Source of the DNA: Artocarpus heterophyllus
Lineage: Eukaryota; Streptophyta; Magnoliopsida; Rosales; Moraceae
Length of the DNA: 64,000 nucleotides
Direction: 5' to 3'
Assembly: GCA_025403435.1 (NCBI GenBank)
Contig: CM046333.1
Span: forward strand, 37,717,521-37,781,520
Below, in pieces: positions 45,831-56,512 of this stretch. Position numbers and translations under genes: made by a program. The notes beneath the pieces were generated by a model. The model was not told where the DNA came from and made no database searches. It saw nothing but the letters and a program-made list of their open reading frames with translations. Positions within the stretch are counted from its first letter, which is position 1. Every line of letters begins with the position of its first letter.

Positions 45831-47700
45831 AAATGGTGTACTTAACAAAATATCATTATTGCTGATTATTGAAGATCCAAAGATATTTAGTGAAGCCATG
45901 TCATCTAGAAATGCCTCCTGTTAGAGAAAGACTGTAAATGATGAAATGGATTCAATATTGTCTAATAGAACTTGGAATTTAGTTGATCTGCCTCTAAGAT
46001 CAAAATCGATAAGCAATAAATGGGTGCTTAGAAGAAAGTACAACACTAATGGGTCTATACAAAAATTCAAGGCTAGATTGGTAGCTAAGGGCTTTAAACA
46101 AAAGCGTGGTATAGACTACTTCAATACGTATGCTCCAGTAGCTAGATTCACATTATTAGATTGTTATTTGCAATTGTTTCAATATATAATTTGTATGTAC
46201 ATCAAATAGATGTAAAGACAACTTTTCTTAATGGTGATCTTGATAAGGAAATATATATGGAACAACTCGAGGGGATTGTGTTGCCTTGAAATGAGAATAA
46301 GATTTGCAAGTTAGTCAAGTCATTTTATGGTTTAAAGGAAGCACCAAAACAATGGCATGAAAATTTTGATTTTGTTATTTTGTCTCATGATTTTAAGCAT
46401 AATGATGTGGATAAATACATATATTCTAGATTTTTAAATGATTTTGGTGTGATTATATGTTTGTATGTTGATGACTTGTTTATCACTGAAACAAACATGC
46501 AAGGAATAAATAATACTAAGAAGTATCTAACTTCATAATATAAGACAAAAGATCTTAGTGAGGTAGATACTATTATTATAGGTGTGAAAGTGAGGAAGCA
46601 TAGTGGGGGCTACTCATTATGTCAATTTTATTACATTAAGAAGGTGTTTCTTAAATTCAATCATTTGAAGTTTAAAGAGGCTAATAATCTATATGATTCT
46701 AGTATTAAATTACTAAAAAATGATAGCCGAATGGTAGCACAACTAAAGTATGCTAGTGCGATTGGTAGTCTGATGTATTCTAAGCATTGCACAAGGCTAG
46801 ATATTGCATTCACGATATGCAAAATGCCAACGTTTACAAGTAACCTAAGTGTTAACCATTAGAATACAATTGATAGAATACTTGGTTATCTTAAAAGAAC
46901 CATTAACTTGGGTTTGTTTTACAATGATTATCCTGTGGTACTAAAAGGATACTCGGATGCTAGTTGGGTAATTAATGCAAGTGATAATAAATTCATACTC
47001 GGGTTGGATTTGCACAATTGCAAGAATAGCTATGTCTTAAGCTTATAAGAAACAAACGTGCATAACTCACTCAAGGATGGAAAGTCAGTTTATAACACTT
47101 GTTGTTGCGAGGAAAGAAGCAAAATGACTACAAATTTATTGTTTGATGTTGAGATGTGGCTACAACTGATGCCATCTATTTCTTTGTACTGCGATAGTGA
47201 AGCTACATTGTCTAGAGCTTATAACAAAGTTTATGACGGAAAGTCTAGACATAGGCTCAATTTGGGATTGATATACTTTTAGGAGAAGCACCCACTTTTG
47301 CTTAAAGCAAAAGCAAAATCCAAAAGCTGCAATTTTTATCTTATCTAAATAGCTTAAAAAGTCATTAGTTCCTGTGCAAAGTGCTTTTGTAAACTTTTAC
47401 CAAACATTAAAATTGCATCGTTTGTTCTACAAAGTTGTTTTAGGAGTTCTAAAGGCAATCCCAAACTACGCCATATAAGCTTGAGACATGAATATGTGAA
47501 ACAACTAATAACCAATGGTATTACTAATGTTGTTTATGTTAGGACTAATAAGGACCTACGGATCCCTTGACAAAAGGTTTTTTAGAGACTTAGTTAAGGA
47601 CACATCTAGTGGAATAGGACTGAGGCTTTTCTATGAAAAAGTTATTGATGATGATAACCTAACTATGTAAGAGTTGTAGCATTATTCCATAGTTAAATGG
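45831..47700 (+). pseudogene. copia element 3 reverse transcriptase and RNase H, degenerate
   Basis: RT begins near 45946: [41 protein letters not shown], then after a frame change [31 protein letters not shown] and the catalytic LYVDDL at about 46456-46480. RNase H follows: GSLMYSKHCTRLDIAF, GYSDASW (acidic) and LYCDSEATLSRA. A MITE at 47261-47466 interrupts the C-terminal block, which resumes as LRHEYVKQLITNG. Several TAG and TAA stops are present. Confidence 0.88.
47261..47466. mobile_element. MITE inserted in RNase H of copia element 3
   Basis: Inverted ends TTTGGGATTG (47261) and CAATCCCAAA (47456-47465), with a further matching CTTTTAGGAG against TAGGAGTTCTAAAG. The interior has paired AAAAGC/GCTTTT runs. 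It splits the conserved RNase H C-terminal block: CTAGACAT is on the left, CATATAAGCTTGAGACAT on the right. About 206 bp, no ORF. No clear target duplication. Confidence 0.7.
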
Positions 47701-48174
47701 GTAAAAGAAAGTCGTCGTTATATGACTAGGTTACCAGAGAAAATTTGATTGTCCCTTCTAGGATTTTCAGTGCAAATAGCTACGTGGTTGAGGTTGAGTG
47801 TATACTCTTAATGAAGTTCACGTTTCATAGTAGCTAGAGACATGAATTGAAACTTCACCTAAGTAAAGATAGAAAATGGTGCCATTTCTAACAAGACCTT
47901 GGTTTAGTCTTGTAAATGTTCATGAATCCAAGAGAAAGCACAGGATCAGAATAATGCTAAATAATTGGAACATAATTTAAAATCTGGGATAGCTCATATG
48001 TGATATATTTCTAGTATTTGCTTAAGAGACAAAGTTCAATACAAAGCGCACTATTGTCTGGTGAATACTTTGAAGTATATTTACTAGTTGAAGGTCAAAA
48101 TTAAAAGATACATACTTGTATGTATGAGTTTATAATTGTTGAATGTGGAGAAATATTATAATATAGTAGGGGAT
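47701..48174 (+). other. 3' non-coding part of copia element 3
   Basis: Sequence between the end of RNase H and the 3' LTR. It ends with the purine-rich ATAGTAGGGGAT, the polypurine tract directly before TGTTAAAGAG. No ORF. Confidence 0.6.
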
Positions 48175-48867
48175 TGTTAAAGAGATTGTAACATGTCTCT
48201 CTAAAATATAAGAGGTCAAAGACAGATTTGTTGATGTGAAATCCACATATTTTTAATGTGTTTAAAGTCAACACGTAGCACAGCAGAGCCCTTTTTGAAG
48301 CCGTGCTGCCCATGCGCCGAGGCTATGGTGCCGCAATACCACTTGAGGAAAACCCATTGTACCATTTATTTTCTATGTTGATGTGTTTTGAAAGAATGTG
48401 TTCTTTGAGTTACTTCGAATCAGTGCTTTCGTTGGTTGTATGCTTTCATACAAACCTGAATACTTATTAGTAATGAACATATCTGTTGTAATAGTTGCAT
48501 TAATACATAAATAGATACAATTACAAGTGAAGAGATACCTTTACAAATGACATGGTACCTTTATATGAAGGGTTGTATGGATTGAACCGGTTATATCTAT
48601 TTATGAAATGACACCTCTATATCTATATAAACTCTAGAAAATTTACAGATTTCATATCTTGTTGTGGAGCATAATATTGTTGCTAGATATTATGTTCAAC
48701 TATTGGTTGTATTTTGGGGTTAATTTACCATTAAATTCTTTAGTAAACTTGAATAAATAAGGCCAAATAAAATCTTTAAGGAAAGTGTTCATTAAATGCC
48801 TCAAACATTCTCTCATTTTCCAAAAATTCACAACCTTTGTTCTCTCATACACTTAAATTCTCCAACA
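48175..48867 (+). repeat. 3' LTR of copia element 3
   Basis: 693 bp, TGTTAAAGAGATTG to ATTCTCCAACA. Both ends match the 5' LTR; the centre (about 48265-48730) is probably the original LTR interior that the 5' copy lost. Confidence 0.82.
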
Positions 48868-48883
48868 TGTAATTAGAGGGAAA

Positions 48884-48916
<33 letters not shown>

Positions 48917-51581
48917 AATTTGAAAGATTTAAATGTTAAACTTTGCACCTTAAGGCATAATTAGGTATGATTTTGCTGCTAGAATATGCTTGAAGCCATA
49001 TTTTCTCTTTATATATATATTTTTTAAAGTCAAAGCAAAGTGCTTAATTAATACTATAAATTTTGAATATAATTTATAGTGTTCGGAATTAAGCATTCCA
49101 AAATAAAATTTTAACTGCTACAGTGTAACGTTTTCACATATTGTAGTGCTTACGCTTCAACTTCAAGTTATAGCTTGATTTCCAAATACTCTACTGAAAC
49201 GTTATACTAAGTTAATGTACTTAGATTTCGAGGAATAATTATGCATTGTAGGTATGAGTAACAAGTACATAGTAACAAGCTATAATTTATTTAAGTGTTA
49301 GAATATATAGTAACAAGTACATTCATAATTTATTTATCGTGCTCCTCTATAAGTATATTACTTTATATACATATAACCACATAAAAAACATACGATGCTT
49401 CAGTTAAACTTAAGGGCTTGTATGGAAACATGGTTTAAATTAAAGAAAAAAAACCTAGTTTGAATTGATTTTATTACAATGTTTTCACTCATTAAATTTA
49501 AATTGTTATAATATTTTAGGTTTGAATTGTTATTTTAAACTAAATTCACAAAAGGATTATTAATAAAATCTTAATAGTTGAAAACTATGCTCTGCTAGTA
49601 AAGGCTTTTTTTTTTCATATAAGCTAAAAAAAAAAAATTCTCCTACAACCTGAAGTAGGATCATTCCCGTTTAGAAATGTTTTCAAAATGGTTTTTCTTT
49701 TGGATAAAAATTTAGAAATAAGAATATTTTAAGAAATATGATGGACTGTTTTTAAAATTGGGTTTATTTTGTATTTGGAAGTATTTTTTGAAGACGAAAC
49801 AATAAACAAATATTTATTATTTTTTCCTCATTTTTCTCTCTCTTTTCTTTTCCCTCTCTCATCTCTCTTTGTTTCTTGTCTCCACATCATTGAAGTTCAC
49901 TACCGCCTAGGTTGTCGACATCGACGTCTGCATTCGAGATGAGGTTGGAGGTGATTCTTTCTCGACGAAGATCAACCCAATCTCTTCCTCTGTGTGGACT
50001 TCGATGGCTAGATCTAACATGGATCGTGTCTTCTTTGACTGTTGTGGGACTTCGACAGAGGTCTCATGGGCTCAAGGGTGGTTGGGCTTTGGAGTAGGGT
50101 CGCTGGGGTTGGGCGGCGAGGATGATTGTCGGAGATTCACTAAATAGACGAGACGGGATAGGAGGAGGGGACTAGGGGTGGGGCGACAAGGGTCGCAGGG
50201 GGTGGGGCAGAGAGGGGTGCTAGGAGGAGGGGCCTAGGTTGGGGCTGTTGCCGTGGGTTGTTAGTGTGATAGCAGGTGGGCCGACAAGGGTCGTTGGGCA
50301 TGGGTCGGCGAGATAGAATGAGGGAGTGATAGAGTGAGGCATAAATGAGAATGAAAACAACTTTTTTTTTTCCTAATTTTGAGACTTTTTGGATTTTTTT
50401 AAAATTTGTTTTTCTCTTTTTTTTTTTCGGTTTTGTTTTGGGCGAAAATTTTAACCAAACATATTCTGTAAACTATTTATATTTTTTGTATTTTAGGAAA
50501 TTGGAAAAACGTTTTTGAAGAAGGAACCAAGCGTTTTTCTCTCGTCTTCCTATATTGTCAATTACGTATCACTAGATGTCTTATGTCGGCCCACTACGTA
50601 TCACGTTCTCTAATTTCATTTTGTTTAATTTGACTTGTAATATCAAAAGTACTAATTTGTATGAACGGTGTTACTACAAAACAATTCAAAAAAGAAGGTT
50701 TCATATGCTGATCAAGGAAATTTGTTTTTATGAAAACAAATAATCAATAAAAATAAATGAAAACATCACCACAGCGACATAGACAGCATAACAACCTTAC
50801 TTCTCCAGCTCAGCATATCTGCTCCTGATGGCTGAGATGGTTGGTGTCACATGCGCCGAATTTAAATCCGAAATAATTGAAAAGGCTCATACATACATAT
50901 ATATGTATATATATATATGAAAAGAGAAGATCCATATTTTACATTATGGTATGAAATAAAAATTTCTTTTTTTTTTTTTTTTGCCAAGCTATTTGAAATC
51001 AAAATTAATAGTCAGATGTTTTTGCCGAAATAAAGTGTTAAAAACATGAGTAAATGTTACGAGTGACCTATGTTTTTCATATTAATATTAAATAAATGAA
51101 TATATTATAAACAGGTTTATGCCACTAAAGCACTTTTTATTTTATTTTATTTTTTATTTTCCTTTTTCAACGCATGAACTAAGTTCTATTGTATGACATG
51201 TCATATATCGGTTGGAAATTAGATGGTCTAATTCTACCGAGAACACAAAACGCGAATTTGTTTAACATCTCGATTAGAATTGTAATTTGCTACAACCAAC
51301 AAACAGTGTAACTCAACAACTATAGTAAAAAATAAAAAATTATTAAAGTGTAAAGCTCTCATATGTTACAGTTTTCAAATCAATATTTTCAATCTCAACT
51401 ATTTTCTCAAATACCTTAGAAAACAAACAAAAGAACATACAAAATACTTATAGTCATTACGACGAAAAAGAAACTTATAAATAAAAATTGCATACACCTG
51501 TCTCTAAGTCTATCTCTCTTTGTTTTTTTGAATTATGCGAATAACCTCTAACATCTCTCATTTATAAGACTACACAAATAA
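48868..51581. other. intergenic DNA
   Basis: Contains an (ATT)n microsatellite at about 48884-48915 and AT-rich sequence with diverged fragments of the TGTAAAGCTCTCACATG motif of the MITE family near 49120 and 51345. From 49880 to 50340 the composition turns GC-rich (GGGGTTGGGCGGCGAGG runs) between T-rich flanks; ORFs there lack any domain. No gene supported. Confidence 0.45.
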
Positions 51582-52502
51582 AGAGGAAGTAGGGGTGAAC
51601 AGCGGGCAGTTTGATGGTTTTTGGGCGGGTGCGGTGCGATTTTTTTGGATGGCGGGTTGGCGATTAACTAACCCGCAAACCGCCCACCACATGGCGGGCA
51701 GTTTTGGTTTGGTTTTAGGTGGTTGCGGGCGGGTGCGGGCGGGTTGAGGCTGTTTAGACCTATGCTATTGCCCAATGTAATTTTTTGGACCTTTTTTTTA
51801 GAAAGTGAAGAAAATTTTGTAGAAAATATAAGATGATAATACATAAAGCATTCCCAACAAGTTTGATGTTTAAAGACAGTGACCATATTCAAAAGTACAA
51901 ATTAAGAAACATAATCATTCACTGCAACAGGAAACATCAGCTACATATAAAGTGATGAACAAAGTCAAGAGTCCATAAAGATTAAAGACAGTGACCATAT
52001 TCAAAAGTACAAATTAAGAAACATAATCATTCACTGGAACAGGAAACATCAGCTACATATAAAGTGATGAACAAAGTCAAGAGTCCATAAAGATTAAAAC
52101 ATATTCACTGGGTTCGAAAATAATAAAATACTATAAATGAAATGATGAACAAAGTCAAGTGTTCTTTTTCTTTTAGGGCTTTTTCTACTAACTTACTTGA
52201 TTTGAATTTTGATAACTTCACAAAATAATAGGAGAATTTCTAGTCTCTAATATGTAAAGAGACAACTGAGCCTATGCTTGAAGTGTTGGATTGTTCAATC
52301 ATCTCTAAAATAAGAACAAAATCAAATAAATGATAAGTTTTTTTAAAAAAATATATAGGCGGGCGGGTGCAGGTTGAACCCACCCTAAAAAACTTAAAAC
52401 CAAACCCGCCCACCAGTGGGTTGCTAACGTAAACCCTCTTTTTTTGTGATGGGCGGGCGGTTGGCGGGTGCGGGGCGGCTTTTGTACAACCCTAAGAGGA
52501 AG
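51582..52502. mobile_element. non-autonomous hAT transposon with 8-bp target duplication
   Basis: The element proper is 51590-52494 (905 bp). Ends are TAGGGGTGAACA and the reverse complement TAGGGTTGTACA, 10 of 12 matching. The flanks are a perfect 8-bp duplication, AGAGGAAG, at 51582-51589 and 52495-52502. Eight-base duplications and short TAGGG-type ends define hAT elements. Both subterminal regions (51600-51750 and 52360-52475) carry many copies of GCGGGCGGGT/ACCCGCCCACC in both orientations, as expected for transposase-binding sites. The interior holds a 112-bp tandem duplication and no transposase ORF, so it needed a transposase in trans. Confidence 0.9.
51871..52094. repeat. 112-bp tandem duplication inside the hAT element
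   Basis: Unit starting TAAAGACAGTGACC at 51871-51982 and again at 51983-52094; the copies differ at one base (CACTGCAACAGG against CACTGGAACAGG). A partial third echo, ATGATGAACAAAGTCAAG, occurs at about 52143. The near identity implies a recent duplication. Confidence 0.93.
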
Positions 52503-55500
52503 TTCCCAAAAAATAGCTCATTTGCAACGGGGTGTCGTGGCCTTGACTTGCCAGCGCCGTGTACTTGAACACTGTTTCACTTTGGAAATTCTTGACCTAG
52601 AGTACCATATTCTTTTATTTTTGTCGAACAAAATATGCCAATACATAAGTTTGCTTTTTATTTCAACTTTTAATTAATTTATCCTTCGATTTTTTGAAAT
52701 AGAATATCTTTTACAATTTCAGCCATTGAGTGTTTTTTTGACAAAATAATAAAGTGAAAAGAAAAAATAAACCTTAAATAGTTTCTAAACAAAATTTTTT
52801 TAAATATTATGTGCGATGGATGTATTTTTTTAAATGATGTTTTGTTCTATCATTTTGATGTTTTTTAAATGTTAATATATATATTTTAAACTATTTTTAA
52901 TCTTCTTTTTCCTTTTGTATTGAACAAAAAAATGTCATGGATGAAATTTAAGCATGTTTCTCAAATATACAGGAATTTTTATAGTTTTAAAACTAAGATG
53001 ATAATTAAGAGAAAGTGGAACTGTGTAGGTACATTTGTAAGTGCCTTTATATGTATGTGTGTATGTATCGTTCATGCATGCATATGTATATATATAAAAG
53101 ATTACTCCATCACATCCATATTTTATTATAAAAAAGTAAAAGGAACCTGAAAACCCAACAATAAAGTGTTGGAAATGGTTAATAATCATTTTGAGGCTAA
53201 TTTTTAGTAGGACTTATTTTATAAAAACGATGGGTCTTGGCAGTTGAGCGTTCTCTGTCGGAGGAGATCGAAATCATATATCTATACGCTCAAAATGATA
53301 ATCGAGTGAACGAGAAATTGATGCTCATAAGTGGAGGTTAATGACACTCATAAACTTGTTCATAATGCTCATTAGTGGTAGGAAAATGGCACCATGAATT
53401 AGTGCCATAAAGTTGGTTAATGGCAGGATAATGACACCATGAATTAGTGCCATAAAACACTTGTAACACTTGAAATTAACCTGCTTATAAAATTTACCAT
53501 AAACCCTCATTATAACTTGGATTGTAACATCCTTTTTTGGAGCCTATATATAGAGCTCTCCTCTCCACATGTTTGACACACACTCATAGATACACGAAAA
53601 TTGCACTCACTAAGTCACAAAGCTTTCTTGGTTTTCGAAGCTCTATCCAGAAGTATAATAGGTGTTTTTGGAGATAGAGCAAGATGCTTTTTTAAGTTTA
53701 CCGGAGATGGTATCTGATAGTGTTTAAGATTCCATTGCAAGTCGTTGTATACTAAGAAACAGACGTCTGTCAAATCTTCGTGCACAACTGGAGGGGAATA
53801 ATCTGTGTTAAAGAAAGCGTGAGCCACACGTGCTTCAACCATTTTTCTTGTCTGATTTTCGTTTTGATTCAGTTGAAGGCTTTTGTTATACTTGTTTCTC
53901 TTACTTGCAATTTTTTCAATTGTAACTTGTTCGTTTTATCTATATTACATGCAATATTTTCTAACATAAAGAACAAATTTTAGTCATTTTCCAAAAAAAA
54001 AAAAGAACAAGTTTTAGAGAAAAAATAAAGTAACAAAAGATTTAAAATATTTGCTAAAAAATTTTAAATAAGTGAATTTGCGCTTGTTAAAGTCATACAA
54101 TTCGGGATTTAGTGTAGCGTGAGCTGGAGAGGCCCTCATTCTATTTGGTAATTTTATTACCTCAATCGCCTTGAACTCTGACCAATTTAGCATTTTTGTT
54201 CCCGGGTATAAATTATGACAGTTTCATTCCTAAATTTCAATAAAAAATATAACATCGATAAAGACCAAAAGGTGGGGTGAGTCATACGTAGGCGGGTACC
54301 TTATTCGTTGCCGTCCATTGTTGATAACTACTCCTTTTTTCCTTTTTCTATTTTTTTTAATAAATATTAAAACGTTAATCCTCTAAAAATATCTTCAATA
54401 CAATATTAAATTAACTTCTCAATGATAATTTTACACTTGAGTATAAAAAACACTCTATAATATAATACTATTTTTATGTTAAACTTGTGTATAGTAATTT
54501 TTGTGGCAAATGAACCACTAAATATAACATATGGTAAATTTAGTCTTTAATTTCTATTAGTTGATATGTTGAATTTGTCTTTTTAATCATGACAACTTTA
54601 TTACTTTTAAGAGTTAATTTTACAATTGGTCTCTTAAGTGTTTATACTCAACCCTAGGTTAGTCCTCAACTTTTAAAAAGTCTCATTTTAGTTCCTAAAC
54701 TTTAATTATGTTTCGGTTTCAGTCTTTTTGCTGGTTAAATGTTAAATATTTAATAGAATATTCTTAAAATGTCCCATGTTGATCCTCAATCTATTATTTT
54801 GTTTCACTTTTGGTCTTTAATCTATTATTTTGTTTCACTTTTGATACATCCATAAGCATGGTATTATTAAAGATTAAAATTAAAAAAAAAACTAAAATGA
54901 GAAACTAAAGACAATGTTTGGATTCATGTAACTAAAATAAAAAACTGTTTATCATATTGTTTTTTAAATAAGTTTTAATTAAAAAAACATAAAGTTGAAT
55001 ATTTGATGTCAATATATTATATATGTATATGTATATGTAACTAGAATTATGATTATCCAACACAATACCACATAAATATATATATAAATCATAATACATA
55101 GGTTATTAATTAAAATACGTAATTATCTAATATTTATAAACTGATATTAAATATCTTTTTTAAATTAAAATTTATCTCACTAATAATATGTACAATTGTT
55201 TTTTTAATGTATTCATCAAAATCTTATATATAGTTTTTCAATTTAGATTTTTTAAATTTTGAGTCTTTAATGATGCTTAGTTACAATAAAGGCACCAAAA
55301 ATAAAATAAAATATTAAATTAAAGATTAAAATAAAATATTTTAAATTTTTTGGTTAAATATTTCACGTCTAACCAGTGAAAAGATCAAAACTTAGTCATA
55401 GTAATTGATTGTTCTACGGCTTCTAGAATTAACAGGGGACACTTTTTTATTAAGGTGGAAGTCCTCTTTTGTTTCGTGACGGTGAAGTACGACTCATTTT

Positions 55501-55756
55501 AGGCCAAAACAAGTTGATAGGATTTTTTTTACGCCCCAAAGGTGAAAAAATTCAAGAATATTTAACTGTAGTTTTTTTTTTTGGCAACTCACTGCCGGAC
55601 AGATTCTCTGCTATTACAGCGCAAAGATAGTGGAAATTGATATGGATTAAGCTGCTTTTTTGACAGTTTGATTGTCAGCATTTTCATTTTCTGTAACAGT
55701 TACGTGCGTTAACTGATCTTTTTTTAACATTTATAATTGACGGCGAAAGCCGATCT
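52503..55756. other. intergenic DNA upstream of the CSLC5-like gene
   Basis: No gene recognised. AT-rich throughout, with an imperfect repeat of AGTGCCATAA around 53365-53460 (two copies of a TTAATGGCAGG/TTAGTGGTAGG plus ATGGCACCATGAATTAGTGCCATAAA block, about 60 bp apart). ORFs are short and without domains. Confidence 0.45.
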
Positions 55757-55780
55757 CTTTCTCTCTCTCTCTCTCTCTCA
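55757..55780. repeat. CT microsatellite upstream of the CSLC5-like gene
   Basis: TCTCTTTCTCTCTCTCTCTC with further CT units. It probably lies at or just upstream of the transcription start; a second tract, (GA)n, lies at about 56251-56273 in the leader. Confidence 0.75.
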
Positions 55781-56137
55781 TACGCGTTCTTCCTTTCCTT
55801 TATTTTTTTACAGTTGGGTCTAAACTCAAATCTTACTCAATCTAAACAATGAAAGAAAAGTTTGCTTCTAGTCAACTGATATTCTATTCTTCTCTGGTTT
55901 CGTATTATTTTTCTCTCAGGTGATCTCTCTGCTTGTGGGACTTTTGCTTGAGCCCAGCATTTTTATTTATTTATTTATTTATTAATTTTAATGTTTTAAT
56001 CTTTGTTAAGGGCAGATTCTTTGTGCTAAGTCAAGTGATAATATTCACTTGGCGGAGAGGTTCTTTGGGAACGCTTGAAGAAGAATAATACCCCACAACA
56101 AGTAAGGGTCTTACAGCTTGAGATACCTTTCCTCAAA

Positions 56138-56301
56138 ATGTGGCTTTTCCTTGCTGCTCTGGCTCTTCTAGAGAGCTTCTGAGAGCCTAAAAAACACAAA
56201 CTCTTCTTTTGCTGGTTTCTTATGCCTACATTTTGTGTGTAGAGTTTTGAGAGACAGAGAGAGAGAGAGAGAGCCTTGAAATGGGTGCTGGGTTTTCTTG
56301 A
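56138..56301 (+). promoter_or_regulatory. three short upstream ORFs in the CSLC5-like leader
   Basis: ATG-initiated uORFs end before the main start: 56138-56182 (14 aa, MWLFLAALALLESF), 56222-56242 (6 aa) and 56281-56301 (6 aa). If the mature leader is unspliced here they would precede the CSLC5-like start at 56513 and could lower its translation. The mRNA 5' end and splicing are not known from sequence, so this is tentative. Confidence 0.35.
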
Positions 56302-56512
56302 GGAGGGGTGGAATTCAGTTGTTTCTGGGTGTTTTCTGAATTGGGTTTGCTCAGTTGTCCATTTTCAGATCTGGGTCTTGACAAAAAAAAAAACCTCCTC
56401 GGGTTTTTTGGGTTTTTTGGGTTTCTGTTTTCTTTTTCTTTTCTTTTTTCTTTCTTTCCTTCTTTCTTTCTTCTTTTTTTTTTTTTTTTTCGGCTTAATT
56501 TGTGTTTGAGAT

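Larger units (their letters stand above)
37212..48867 (+). mobile_element. Ty1/copia LTR retrotransposon 3, disrupted by nested insertions
   Basis: The 5' LTR (37212-37961) and 3' LTR (48175-48867) share their first about 90 bp and last about 130 bp. The flanks are TATAA (37207-37211) and TGTAA (48868-48872), a target duplication with one mismatch. Inside, in order: a gag start, about 4.75 kb of nested repeats, integrase, an inverted solo LTR, RT with a MITE, RNase H, and a polypurine tract. Every gene is degenerate. The family differs from elements 1 and 2. Its GAG and RT wording ([29 protein letters not shown]) is copia-like. Confidence 0.87.

Noticed and set aside
49880..50340. GC-rich island considered as a gene or captured fragment
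   Set aside because: The short ORFs lack domains, and neither splice sites nor transposon termini could be fixed.
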